A DNA stretch of 64,000 nucleotides, taken from NCBI RefSeq assembly GCF_963676685.1, contig NC_092347.1, forward strand, positions 91,142,592 through 91,206,591. The letters run 5' to 3'. A program made the position numbers and the translations under genes. This document shows positions 14,301 through 24,900 of this stretch, one piece after another; positions within the stretch are counted from its first letter, which is position 1; every line of letters begins with the position of its first letter. Origin of the DNA: Mytilus edulis (taxonomy: Eukaryota; Mollusca; Bivalvia; Mytilida; Mytilidae). The notes beneath the pieces were generated by a model. It searched no databases. It worked only from the letters and a program-made list of their open reading frames with translations, and was not told where the DNA came from.

Positions 14301-15141
14301 TCTAAAAATTTTAGCTTTTTTTTCTTACCTATTAATTAAATCCATAAATTTTACAGCAATACACCAAACTATTAAACAATTTGGTATTCTATAAGGTCAA
14401 AATAATCTAAAAGATAGTCTGAACAGAAAATTCTAGCTTTTTATTCCTTAATTAAATCCTTAAAATTGACAGAAATGAGCCAAGCTACCAGTTTGTTGAG
14501 ACATGTTTTGAGTGCCCACAAAAGAAATATCCTACACACCAATAAAATTGATAGCAAAATTTTTCCTATAAAATATGTTCTGGCCCATCCACTAAATATT
14601 TTTAAAAAAGTTCTTGTCCATCCAAATATTTCCGCAAAAAAAGTGCTTGCCCCGCCCTATTTTGCACCGGCCCATCCATCTGATAAATATTGAACGGTCC
14701 CTAATGAGATAATAACCTACAATACAAATAAAGGCAACAGTAATATACCGCTGTTTATAAATCATAAATCAATTAAGAAAAAAACAAATCCGGGCTACAA
14801 ACTAAAACCGAGGGAAACGCATAAACTATAAAGAGGAAAACAACCAAACAACAGAACACAGAAGTGCAACAAAAACAAACGACCAATCGAATGCAACATA
14901 CATAGAAATGAAAACAATACCGATAACAGAGGGACGAAAGATACCAGAGGAACAGTCAAACTCATAGATAGAAAATAAACTGACAACACCATGGCAAAAG
15001 ATATAAAGACGACAAGTTAACAAAGAAAAAATACTGATTTAAGAATAGCTAGAATTCATAATTTAACGAATTTAACACCACTTTTCAATTTACAGCACAA
15101 ACTATTTTTTCAATTTACTATTTTATATTGTAGGATATTAG
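11026..15141 (+). CDS. Secreted glycine/tyrosine-rich protein (intact paralogue 2)
   Basis: Coding parts are 11026-11377 and 15134-15141, giving 119 residues. The start is the ATG one base after the TTTTCAG acceptor; the open frame extends upstream only into the intron. Residues 1-17 are a signal peptide (MKITICLVLALCSAVSA) and the mature chain begins HWYGGG. It has a GGGWGN triplicate at about 26-45, a less Gly-rich patch around residues 53-66 (YVGAGHVYVV), then GYGYGGYGG-type repeats, ending SKKGY. The donor AAAG/GTAAGA and acceptor TTGTAG/GATATTAG join in phase 1, so the stop codon lies two codons into the last exon. Shell-matrix, byssal and other bivalve extracellular Gly-rich proteins look like this (shematrin-like composition), but I cannot assign a named family. 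Glycine-rich antimicrobial peptides are another possibility. Confidence 0.8.
11846..11977. repeat. Foldback element, arms of about 40 bp
   Basis: The left arm includes AGGGTGATAGAGTAGATTGG and the right arm CCAATCTGCTCTATCACCCT. An inner ATTGTCAA/TTGACAAT pair sits around a GC-rich core (CCGCGGCG), giving a double stem. It lies in intron 2 of the Gly-rich gene. Confidence 0.7.
12118..12242. repeat. Foldback element, arms of about 48 bp
   Basis: Left AGAATAACTAATCAAAGAAT and right ATTCTTTAATTAGTTATTCT pair, continuing through AAATATTCAACGAGTG/CACGAGTTGAATATTTTT. The loop is about 30 bp. Confidence 0.65.
12737..14701. mobile_element. Harbinger-like non-autonomous element with internal tandem repeats
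   Basis: Its ends are near-perfect inverted repeats of about 40 bp beginning GGGACCGTTCAATATTTATC. They are flanked by TAA on both sides (12734-12736 and 14702-14704). A 3-bp TWA target duplication and GGG-type ends are typical of PIF/Harbinger transposons. Sub-terminal CTTGCCC/GCCCATCC words are also inverted. The interior has no transposase. It has five to six tandem units of about 195 bp (about 13300-14480), each with ATCAATATATAAATGA and GTTGATTTGAAAAAGTTA. It lies in intron 2 of the intact Gly-rich gene and is absent from the paralogue. Confidence 0.75.
13300..14480. repeat. Tandem array, about 195-bp unit, inside the Harbinger-like element
   Basis: The anchor word ATCAATATATAAATG recurs near 13410, 13603, 13800, 13997 and 14200, with a decayed copy near 14394. 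Each unit also holds GACAGCAA-ACACC, TTTTATGAAAATCC and poly-T stretches. The copies are clearly diverged. Confidence 0.75.
14703..14825 (+). repeat. Dispersed repeat (CCGGGTTACAAAC family), inverted relative of 1705-1835
   Basis: It contains AATATACCGCTGTT, AAATCCGGGCTACAAACTAA and GAGGGAAACGCATAAAC, the reverse complement of the block in paralogue 1. Confidence 0.6.
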
Positions 15142-15235
15142 AAGTAGATTCCTTCCCGTAACGGACAACTGCTGATGTTCTTTTTGTAACATTTATTATA
15201 TTAAATATTGTCGTAGCATTCAATTCATGTTGAAA
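15134..15235 (+). other. Terminal exon: Tyr codon, stop and 3' UTR
   Basis: GATATTAG completes Gly, adds Tyr and stops. The following roughly 90 bp are conserved with 2027-2130 (CGGACAAC, GATGATGTTCTTTTT, AACATTTATTATAT), which supports a true exon. ATTAAA at 15200-15205 is the likely poly(A) signal; the transcript end is approximate. Confidence 0.6.
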
Positions 15236-16500
15236 TTTTATATCCAAATTGATGATTATCTCTTAGACTGTAGCACACCTAAATTCAGCAAATATTTAAT
15301 ATCAATTATATTAGACATAAGACAACGGAATATGAGGATCCTGGGATAGGCGAAGACTGCAAAAATTTGTCTCAAATTGATTGATATTTATGTTGAATCG
15401 GATCGATTGTTTGATTGATTGATTGATTGATTGATTGAACGCAACTTTCGGCACTTTTGTGCTATTTCCCTGGTGGTCGTTTTCATGTGGAGCAGGATAT
15501 GCTGCTTACCCGTACAGAGCACCTGAGATCAACCCCAGTAAAACAATTTTTTATGTCATGATAAAAGTTTTGTCTTGAACAAAGCACTAGCTACGAGATA
15601 TATAAAATAGTAAAATATGATTTTTTTTTTCAATCATTAATGAAAGTGAAATGGTGAGATAATAATTCACAATAGCAGCCATTATGGTTCAATTTTGTCA
15701 AATAAGCAAAGAAACGTCAATGATTAATTGTTCACTTGCAATAGACAATAGACAATACTTTATTATTAAACCTCAGATACATAGGTGTACAAGAGGGCAT
15801 CATTTACACATTAAACATATTTGTTATACTTAAACCTTTACACTTAACATAATAATGCATGCATGGCAAAATACAGCAAAATGTCGATTTATAAATGACC
15901 ATAACATTCAAACATAAATCATAAGTATCGTGTAAGTATTTTTTAAAATATTTTTAGTTTTTTGTAAAGAACTACATGACAAAATATTAAAACCTTTGTT
16001 AATTTGTAGTCCGTTGGATTTGCAGTATAATATTGTGGTATATATTTATTTCTAACCAGTTTTATTTCCCGTGTCATAAAAAAGACATTCCGTTCTGTCG
16101 AAATTATAATTTCTTTATTAATGCTTAATTCGACACTTAAACCTGCTTTTTATTTCTTTGTTATGTATTTGGATATACATTCGATCCCTACAGTCATTGT
16201 TGAAAATAAACAACTCTCAATCTAAGTCACAATGTGTAAATGTAAACCATTATAGGTCAATACGGTCTTCAACACGGAGGCTTGTCTCACACCGAACAAC
16301 AAGCTATAAAGGGTCCCAAAACCATTCAAACGGGAAAACAACCGGTCTAATTTATATATGAAAAAAAAAACGAGAAACAAAAAACACTTATGAACCACAT
16401 CATCAAACGACAACTACTGAACATCAGATTAAACATGTTTTATGGCATTATCGAATGAAGAATTTAGTATGAAGTGTGGAGAAGTCGAACAACTTTATCA
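15236..16500. other. Gene-free interval with (GATT)n and dispersed repeats
   Basis: A (GATT)n tract at about 15409-15440 is followed by ACGCAACTTTCGGCACTTTT and CCCGTACAGAGCACCTGAGA, which look like a reversed retroposon tail. 16190-16440 is a degraded block with GTAAACCATTATAGGTCAA and CAAACGACAACTACTGAACA, related to the 19040 and 51190 repeats. No gene is seen. Confidence 0.5.
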
Positions 16501-16520
16501 TAAAAACAATTTAAACATTC

Positions 16521-16526
16521 TTTATT
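16521..16526 (-). terminator. Poly(A) signal AATAAA of the FkbM gene
   Basis: AATAAA on the minus strand, 52 bp after the stop codon. Confidence 0.6.
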
Positions 16527-16577
16527 ATAATTTAACAAGCTTGAGACAATATAAACAATTTTCTTCGATTTTCAACA

Positions 16578-17627
16578 TTATTTACGTAGCCAAATTACAT
16601 CTTGTGTAGGCCAGTTGCCCATACTTGACTTCCGAAGTTGTCGCAAGTCCTTTGGATTGTAAGGAATAAATGCATGTTGTTCTAGAAAATTTACAATGAT
16701 TTGTCCCGAAGATTTGTTTCGATGAAATATCCATTCTATCTGTATACCTTGCACAAATATTTTATCAAAAAACTGATATGCTCTTTCTAAAGCCTTATGC
16801 TCAAATCCCTCAATGTCCATTTTAATGAATACTTTTGGAAATAAATTAATAAACGGAAGAGTCAAGAGATCGTCTAATACTATTGTAGAAATATTACTAT
16901 AGTGTCTTCCAGAAACAGTTTTACCTTTCACTGATTTTATATAGTCTGCGTTTTGGTCAATGAAAGTTCCACCAAAGTTTTTATCGTCTGCTCCTAGACT
17001 AACAGTTTCGTGTCTTGACGAAACTGCATTCATAATAAGATAAACATCTTCGAAGTGTGATTGGTTCACAGAGGCACATAATTTTTGTACATTTAGATTT
17101 AAAGCGTCAATAGCAATAACCTTTCTTCCCAGTTTAGCAAATGATAGCGAGTATGTTCCCAAATTTGCGCCAATATCTATGAAGTTTAAATTTGGGTCTG
17201 ATTCCATAAACTTTGAGATAGTTAAAATTTTGTCTTTATCAAAACTTCCAGTATTTATAATTCTTCTAGAAACCCATATATCCTTCTGTGGGTCGTGTAC
17301 GTGAATTGGAAGATTACCAAACGGTGTCACCAATGTAGTTACCGTATCCTTATGAACACTTTTACAAATATCCATTCTTGGATGCCAAACTCCTAACAGG
17401 TCGTGACTCCAAACACAAATATTACGCCTTTCAGTCTTTCTCACGTTTAAGTTGTGTTGAGTGTTAGATTTTGAATCTTTGATCATCATCCCTATTGTAT
17501 CAGATAAAGTTACCGTTTCAAATTTTGTGTCATCAGGTATTGATCCAGGACTAGTGATGATCATGTAAATAATGCAAAAGAGAAATAATACACCTATTGT
17601 TATACATATCTGTTTTATGGCTGCCAT
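16578..17627 (-). CDS. FkbM-family methyltransferase, single-pass membrane protein
   Basis: A 349-residue type II membrane protein encoded in one exon. Residues 6-25 form a hydrophobic anchor (ICITIGVLFLFCIIYMII), suggesting a Golgi/ER lumenal domain. The SAM-binding Rossmann core is FIDIGANLGTYS (149-160) followed by IAID (171-174). KMDIEGFE (269-276) is the other hallmark of the FkbM/Methyltransf_21 family. The longest frame starts 20 codons upstream, but ATG 17625-17627 directly follows a TTTTATTTCAG acceptor on this strand, so those codons are intron and a 5' UTR intron exists. A poly(A) signal lies at 16521-16526. Known family members O-methylate sugars or small molecules; the substrate here is unknown. 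No frame damage. Confidence 0.88.
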   Translation of the reverse strand: MAAIKQICITIGVLFLFCIIYMIITSPGSIPDDTKFETVTLSDTIGMMIKDSKSNTQHNLNVRKTERRNICVWSHDLLGVWHPRMDICKSVHKDTVTTLVTPFGNLPIHVHDPQKDIWVSRRIINTGSFDKDKILTISKFMESDPNLNFIDIGANLGTYSLSFAKLGRKVIAIDALNLNVQKLCASVNQSHFEDVYLIMNAVSSRHETVSLGADDKNFGGTFIDQNADYIKSVKGKTVSGRHYSNISTIVLDDLLTLPFINLFPKVFIKMDIEGFEHKALERAYQFFDKIFVQGIQIEWIFHRNKSSGQIIVNFLEQHAFIPYNPKDLRQLRKSSMGNWPTQDVIWLRK

Positions 17628-17628
17628 T

Positions 17629-17645
17629 CTGAAATAAAACCAAAA
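17629..17645 (-). promoter_or_regulatory. Splice acceptor that fixes the FkbM start
   Basis: A pyrimidine-rich run ending TTTTATTTCAG, one base before the chosen ATG. The matching 5' UTR exon further upstream on the minus strand was not found. Confidence 0.6.
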
Positions 17646-18029
17646 CACATGGTCAAATGATTTAAATATATTTTCGTTCAACAGCATTTGTCATTTCAAG
17701 AATTATATGGTCAAACAAGCCTCAACTCTGTCAAGATTTTGAAACATCTCTCTCTCTTTTTTTTTTTTTTTTTTTACAATGTATTTCTTGCGCATTATAC
17801 AATTTTGATCCATGAATGTAAAGATTTATATAAGTAAATCAGGGAGGTATGACTGATGATATATGATAATTTTTCTGTGAACTTATCGGATAAAGGGTTG
17901 CTTTGCGTTGTAATTAGAGCATGTAGGTAAATCAACATTAGATAATGAGATAAAACAAAACTGTTAAAAATAATATCATTGTCTTTTGCTTCGTTTCTTC
18001 TGTTACCCATTCTAACCGTTCGAACTTGT

Positions 18030-19010
18030 AATTTTAACTGTGCGCATTGCCATGTGTTTTTTTTTCTTTTCTATATTGGCTAGTACGGGGCGCCGAATGG
18101 AACTCTTATGGTTTTGTACAAAATTCAATTCTGTCATAACAAAATCACTTTTGTCTTACAAAACTATGTGATACAGACTTGTTTTATGAGAACTTCAATT
18201 TTGTGATTACAAAATTCATTTTTGTAGACAAAATTCATTTTAATTTTGTCAAATAGGTATGCAAATATAAAGTTATTTGCATACAAAATTGACTTTTGCA
18301 ACAAAAGTTAATTTTGTGACACAAAATTCAATTTTGTGATAATTTTCACTTCTGTTTAACAAAAGTAAATTTTGTCAACACAAAAATAAACACAAAATTG
18401 AATTTTGTCATGACAGAAATGAATTTTGTCTACAAAAATGAATTTGTCATTACAAAATACAATTTTGTGTTTATTTTTGTGTAGACAAAATTGACTTTTG
18501 TGACACAAAATTGACTTTTGTGTTAAATTTTCACTTCTGTTTAACAAAACTCAATTTTGTCTACACAAAAATAGACACAAAATTGAATTTTGTGACAAAA
18601 TCTCAGTTTCGTATGCAAATTAGTTAACAGAATCCAAACTAAACTAATTTGCATACAAAATTGACTTTTGTCGCCCAATTTTCAAATTAGGTAACAAAAG
18701 TAAAGTCTGTGTTACAAAAATGAATTTTGTCATGACAAAACAAACTTTTTTCCACTGAAAGATAATTTTGAATGACAAAATTTCAATTTGTAGTATGCTA
18801 CAAATTTTGTTAAACTGAACTCATTTTTGTTGAACAAAATTCTCTTTTGTCCGTACAAAATTGAATTTCGAGTACAAAACCACAAGAGTCCCATTCGGCC
18901 CCCGTAGCTAGAGGTATGTAGGGAGATGGTTGATACCTCACAAAACATGTTTATACCCGCTCCAAAGTCAGGAACATCTGGTCTTTGTAAGTCATGGATT
19001 TACTTTTAAT
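18030..19010 (-). repeat. Dispersed repeat split by the 18084-18906 element
   Basis: 18030-18083 and 18912-19010 together align with about 60370-60500 (TGTGCGCATTG, AGAGGTAT-GGGAG, CTCACAAA-CATGTTTA, CCAAAGTCAGGA, CTGG-CTTTG). It is an older, non-coding repeat. Confidence 0.65.
18084..18906. mobile_element. Inverted-repeat element packed with ACAAAATT/AATTTTGT palindromes
   Basis: The left end TACGGGGCGCCGAATGG matches the reverse-complemented right end TACGGGGGCCGAATGGG. The match continues for about 50 bp (ACTCTTGTGGTTTTGTAC). GCTAG is duplicated on both sides (18079-18083 and 18907-18911). The 820-bp interior has no ORF and consists almost entirely of short dyads (ACAAAATTGAATTTTGT-like), mostly 20-40 bp apart. 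The repeat it interrupts exists uninterrupted at about 60370-60500, where the site reads TTGGTTAGAGG. That is an in-window empty site confirming the 5-bp duplication. The superfamily is unknown. Confidence 0.8.
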
Positions 19011-19039
19011 TTTGGTTCATTTATATATGTTTCAGAGTT

Positions 19040-19380
19040 AAGATAAAAAGAAGTTAAGAAGATGTGGTATGATTGCCACTGAGACAAATATCAAATAATT
19101 TGGATGTAAACCATTATATATGTCAACGTACGGCTGGGAATTGAACGATCAACAAAATCCATATCGTAACTATATTCAGCTATAAAAGGATCCGACATGC
19201 AAATATGAGAACCAATCCAAACGAGTAGACCAACATTATCCTACATAACTAAACAATTACCGAAAAACAAATATGATAGACACAAACGAACGACAATCAC
19301 CGAATTAAAATTCCGTAAACACACATATAGAATGTGGCGGATCTACACAATTTTGCGATCGGTTAATCCTCCGCCGCATA
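19040..19380 (+). repeat. Dispersed repeat (AATGTGGCGG family)
   Basis: It starts near AAGATGTGGTATGATTGCCA and holds GTAAACCATTATATATGTCA, ACGAACGACAATCACC and AGAATGTGGCGG. Similar words recur at 16190, 28660, 30710, 46640 and 51360, as expected for a high-copy family. No intact ORF. Confidence 0.5.
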
Positions 19381-21110
19381 ACATGCGACAGTGATGCAAA
19401 ATTCAATAATTATGTACAGCTTATTATACACACACTAAAATACCAATCAGAACAAATCAAATGAAGTAAATGTATTTAACAGTCTTGGAAGTCCTTGCAT
19501 GAAAACATGCATGTCCTTGTGCATTACCAAGTATAATTATCGACCACGCGTAGGACCATAAGTTTTCATAACAGTACTGCAATAAATACTTAAAAAAAAA
19601 AAGATAAATGTTACTAGTTTACTGCCGATAAAAGTATTATTTAATTATCTCATTCCAGTGAGTCAACCATTGCCACATACAAAAAATCCCAATTCACCAC
19701 AAAGAAACGCTAAGAATTGAAAAAAAAATACATCGAACACGCAAAACTGAAATACAGTAGGTCGACGAGGATTAAGTCGTGAAAAGCGAAAATGTTGGAT
19801 AAGATAGGCTTAGCATTAAACGTCCCCATTCCTACCGAGGTTATTTAATTTTCGACCCAGATGGGATAGCATCATAGAAATTATAGCATGCAGTGAATTT
19901 GCATAAAGTAACGATGTTTTGTAAATATATATGAAAACAAACCGAAAATACAACACTAAATGGTACAATCATCATCGACTCTCTCTAGATATATATTTCT
20001 TTACCTTACCTGAACATGAACCGGTCATCATATTATAAAATTTGTAACGATGACACTGAATACATTGTGTAGGTACAAGGTGCGTGTAATCAAAAGTACA
20101 CTAAACATGCTTAAACATTCTCTAAATCACTTGCTCAGTTTTAATTGAAGCTAAAGGTCATTTGATATTTTACTTACTTGCACGTGGCATGTCTAACAGA
20201 TTTATAATAAATCTGAAAAAGAATAAATAGTGTACGAGGACATGACAACTTATTGTTTCATTGCCTGTGGTCATTGTCACTTGGACTATAAACATATTAT
20301 CCATACTTTCAACAAAGGTATATATCAATATATGTGCATACTGGTGCACGCATGCCATTGCATGAAATGGAAATCAAATAGATATTGAATTTAAAATAGA
20401 AAATAGAGAATAGTGAATAAGGAGGGGGTTGAAGTATTGAGAGGATTATTATTTAAAAACGTTATATAATAGAATGAAAATTGCATGGAAAATCAAAGAC
20501 CCCCCAGTCTGGTCTAAATGTCAACGTATATTTGTTCCACCTGACAGAAGTTCCACTGGAAACTTTGTTATAAACAATGTCATACATACCTATTCCTGTT
20601 GGAACAAATATTCTAGACCATTTATTCCGTTAGGAACATATACTGTAATATTTATTCCTGTGGAAATATTATTCCAGAATATTTATTTCTTTTGGAACTT
20701 ATATTATGAAGGAACTTCTATTCCGTGAAATAAAAAGCTAAGGTTTGGTCGTACATATTAATAAAGCTCCTTTTAAATTTAAAACTTTTGATTTATATAT
20801 ACAACTGCTTTTATCTAATTTCGTTAAAACTATCATCTGTAAAATTATTAGAGTAAAGTACTGGCAATACATGTTTGTTATCTTATCAATAGAATAGAAC
20901 AAAAATGAAACACTTTAATCGTATCATTGTCCAAACGATTTACTTTTAACCCCCCCAGGCCTTTTTTAGTACAATATTTTATGATGTACACAATCTGTGA
21001 AATAGTATTTTAATTGATACCAAATGTAACTTTGGATAGCTTCCGTTTAATCATGAAATTTTGTCCTTTTTCTAGACATTTTTTCATAAATGTGGACAAA
21101 TTTTGAAAAG
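19381..21110. other. Gene-free interval with a degenerate TTCC-N-GGAA dyad series
   Basis: AT-rich with no recognisable exon. At about 20530-20730 a series of short dyads recurs every 30-40 bp (TTCCACTGGAA, TTCCTGTTGGAAC, TTCCGTTAGGAAC, TTCCTGTGGAA, TTCTTTTGGAAC). The spacing between half-sites is not that of a heat-shock element. Confidence 0.5.
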
Positions 21111-21120
21111 ATAATATGTA

Positions 21121-21258
21121 TATCAGAGGCAGATTTAGGGGGGGGAGGGGAAAAAATTGGTTGCTTATATAGGGAATCACTGAAGCGTGACTGGAGCGGG
21201 CCCCCTCTTAGGTCAGTCAGTGGGCCCCCACTTATGAAAATTTCTGGATCCGCCACTA
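21121..21258. mobile_element. Short MITE with GTGGCGGATCCAG-type ends
   Basis: The left end TATCAGAGGCAGATTTAGG pairs with the reverse-complemented right end TATAGTGGCGGATCCAGAA. The interior is G/C-homopolymer rich. This end sequence is typical of a widespread invertebrate MITE type. The target duplication is unclear (a TA-rich site). Confidence 0.55.
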
Positions 21259-21837
21259 TATGACAATGAAAAAATGTCCTGTGAGACATTTTGTTGGTGC
21301 TCTGGATAAAGGAGGAAGATACAGGCATACATATATATCATGAAGCGTACCGATAACGGTGTCGGATTAGAATTTGTCTTTTACTTCCGTTTTTTTTTTT
21401 ATTGTAAACAATAACAAATTATGCAGCTTTCTGCAGGTACGTGTAGTAAATTAGGGAATAACAACATGCATTTAAAAATTGCAAAGGAACGAAATACAAT
21501 TCAAACTGCTGTGACTGTCTCACTTTATTCCATTCACATATGTTTTTCAATAACTTGCGTCATCTATATAGAGTCTCGCCGGATATTTCATAACTACGTG
21601 ATATTCCAAAGTTTAATGCACGTTCTGTGAATTATTACATGTATATGTTTCAGGGTTATTTCACCACAACGTAATATCCAAGTGCTACACTGTGAACAAA
21701 TGCATGTAGCATTATCCATAATTTAAAATCATATATATATATATATAATATATGTAAAATTAATCGACTGATAGAAGCAGACTTGATATTTTTATCAAAA
21801 GATTTTTTAAGCGGTACACAGAGATCTATAATATAAT

Positions 21838-21985
21838 ATGTTGAGTTCAGTTGATGTAAATGACATACAAGAACACTCCACTAATTCCAAAACCAATGAT
21901 GAAAAAGAATGTCGTCTTTCTAAAAGACTTTGTTATATCTTAAGATATGGAGCCATGAAAGAAGGATTGGAAATTTTTGAAGGAG
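21838..21985 (+). CDS. Exon 1: start of KptA-like lobe
   Basis: Encodes a polar leader (1-25) and the RLSKRLCYILRYG core. It ends GAAGGAG before a GTTTGT donor, phase 1. Any 5' UTR exon is unknown. Confidence 0.75.
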
Positions 21986-24900
21986 GTTTGTAATTAATTC
22001 TTTTATAACTTAGTTTGTCCATTATTCAAAATTTTGAGTAGACTACAGGAAGAAAATGAAGAAATGATTTTACATTTCAAAACTTGAGAATTTTTTTTGT
22101 GGGATTGTAAAAAAAAAAGTGTACTTAGCTATAGTGTGTACATATACATGTACATATGTATATAACAAAATTTAAGGGGAGATTATTAAAACATTATAAT
22201 TAACTTATATAACATGTATAAGTATATTGTATTACTTCTTCAAGTAAATAAAGATTACTTGTACTAGTAGTACCCCTGACTATGTAACTTTCGTTGATGA
22301 CATGCTAAATTACAAATGAATATAATACTTGAACTTCAATGCAATATGAACATGTATGTATACATTGTTGTACAATGTACATGTACAAATGTAGCCCTTT
22401 ATTTAATTACAAAATGTACATGTTTTTACATTTATTCCTGTCATGCCTGTAAAATCTGAACATGCTATAGAGGGATTTGTATAATGTATTCAAAATCTAT
22501 GTATTAAATTTCAGGTTTTGTTGATGTGTCTCAGATGATGGAATTAGACATGATGAAACATCACTCTCTAGAAGATGTTTTGCAAAAGGTAGAAACATCC
22601 CTATCTCATAGAGGTGCCAAAAGATTTGAATCAAAAACAGAAAACAGCAAAACTTTAATTAGAGCATGCTTCTGTCGTAATTTTGAACTGGTATGTATTT
22701 AGGTAAAATGTACATTATTAAGTTATAAAATTCTGTCTGTATATATTATTTGGTCATACATATAATCAGTTTAAAAGGAGACATATTGGTATTGGATTTT
22801 GAAAATAAAAAATGTGTTTGAAACTGCTGATATATGCACAGTGATGGATTCAAGGGTTAGGGAGCTAGATCGAGATGGACATGGAATGAAGAATGTTTCA
22901 TTTTTCCAGTAAACATGGTAAAGATGTACATTTAAAAAAAATGTTTTTTATTTATTTTTGTTATAAATCTAATTATGCTCTAATCGAATCCAAGACAAAT
23001 CGCCTCACTGGCAAATCGCCTCACTGGCAAATCGCCCCACTCCTAATCGCCCCACTTTTTCACAAACTCGCCCCACTTTATAAAAAATCACCCCACTCTT
23101 GTTTACTAACTCGCCCCACTTATGAATAAGGGTAAAATCCCGCTGAAATAAGGTTTGCCAACTAGCCCCACTTGGGACAAATAGATAAACCACAATGAAT
23201 TTATTAGTGTCAACTCGCCCCACTTATGAAAAAAAATGCAATCCCGTTGTATATCTATGTCCCTGCCCCACTTCAATACCTATGAAAACCTTGGTGAAGT
23301 GCTATAACATCAAATTGGTATTCTGTGAAAATCAGTTTTCATTTAAGTGGGGCAGAGACATATATGTCTCTGAGTGGGGCTAGTTGGGAGTCCTGAAAAT
23401 TATATATTGAAGTAGATTTTACCTTTTTTCAATAAGTGGGGCGAGTTGACTGGGGAAAAATTCACGGGATTTAACCCTTTTCACAAGTGAGGCTATTTTT
23501 TAAAAAGTGGGGCGAGTTGGTAAACCCGTTTGGGGTGATTTTTTTAATAGTGGGGTGAGTAGGTGAAAAAGTGGGGCGATTTGGTGTGGGGCGTTTTGCC
23601 AGTGGGGTGATTTGTCCTGCTTCCCTCTAATCATGCAATAGAAATCAATAAATCCAACTCTAAGACACTATATTTAACAATGTTTAATATGTATACAGAG
23701 ATGAACATGTAATTGAAAGGGAAACAATAAAATCATCAGAATCACATTGTAAGTATATTGTCAAGAGTGATTTACTGTATACTACATATTATATGGAACT
23801 ATTTAAGATTATTAAAAACTACAAAATAATATACATTCCATTGTAGGTACATATATCAGGCAAAACAATAGTAAATTGTTAAAGATTTTGAAAAGCATAT
23901 ATACATGTACATTTGTTGATAAAGTTAATAGTTTCTTTGTTATTGGTTGATTTATTTTATATATTTGTAGAGCACATACCATGAAGGTTCTAATGTACCA
24001 ACACTACTGGCTAATTGTTTAGACCATATAACTTCTAATATAAATATGTATGATCTTGAAGACTTTCCTGATGAGTATTTGATAAAGTGAGTATATGATC
24101 TACTGCTAGATATAGAGACAGTATTAAACTTGTAGTCAGGTGAAGGGATTTGTTTTGCTCCATGTTGAAGGCCTTACTGTGACTTTTAGATATAGACTTT
24201 TTCATAGCAGTTTGATTTAAATTACAAATGAAGGGAGACGTATGTCAGAATTTTTAACATTAAAAAATGCATTTCGCTCTAAATTTGTATTAAAAAGACT
24301 TACTGTCACTTTGAGACGAAAAACAGTAATAAATGCTGTTCCTTTGCTTTTTGTGTGTTTTGCTGTGCATGTACTGATTTTGTGTAATGGATATATACCC
24401 TTTATTGTTTCTTGGCTTTTATTTGATTTCTTTAAACTTTAACAGTAAGATGATTCATCGACTCAAAAGACAAAAGAAATTGAACAACTCAACATTACGA
24501 CAGTTACTTGTTCCTATCTTGGAACACCTTGACCTTGATGGTGTGTATGTAACAGAGGGCACTATCAAATTAATATGGAGGTCATGTCCTAATCTGAAGG
24601 TCATTAGTTTGAAAGACTGTGGATATGTGTCAACAGACAATTTAATGGAACAATTACTTAAGGTTAGTAAAATTCTCACTAAAGGATTTTGTTAAAAAAA
24701 TAATAATACTAAAACGGTCTTGTAACAAACAAGCAAAACAGCACTATTGCTGTTGTTCAGTAATCAAAGTAAAATAAGATGTTTGCTGACAATTTGAATT
24801 GATGAAACTGATATGTCATAGAATATACAGAAAGGAACGAAAAATGAATTTATGAATGCACCATCAGCAATCGCCAAAGTTAAGTTCATATTAGCTGTGA

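Noticed and set aside
20530-20730. Heat-shock element cluster
   Set aside because: Half-site spacing (TTC-N5-GAA) differs from the nTTCnnGAAn pattern.
21047-21328. 93-codon open frame with Gly/Pro runs
   Set aside because: Crosses a MITE with G/C homopolymers; not conserved-looking.
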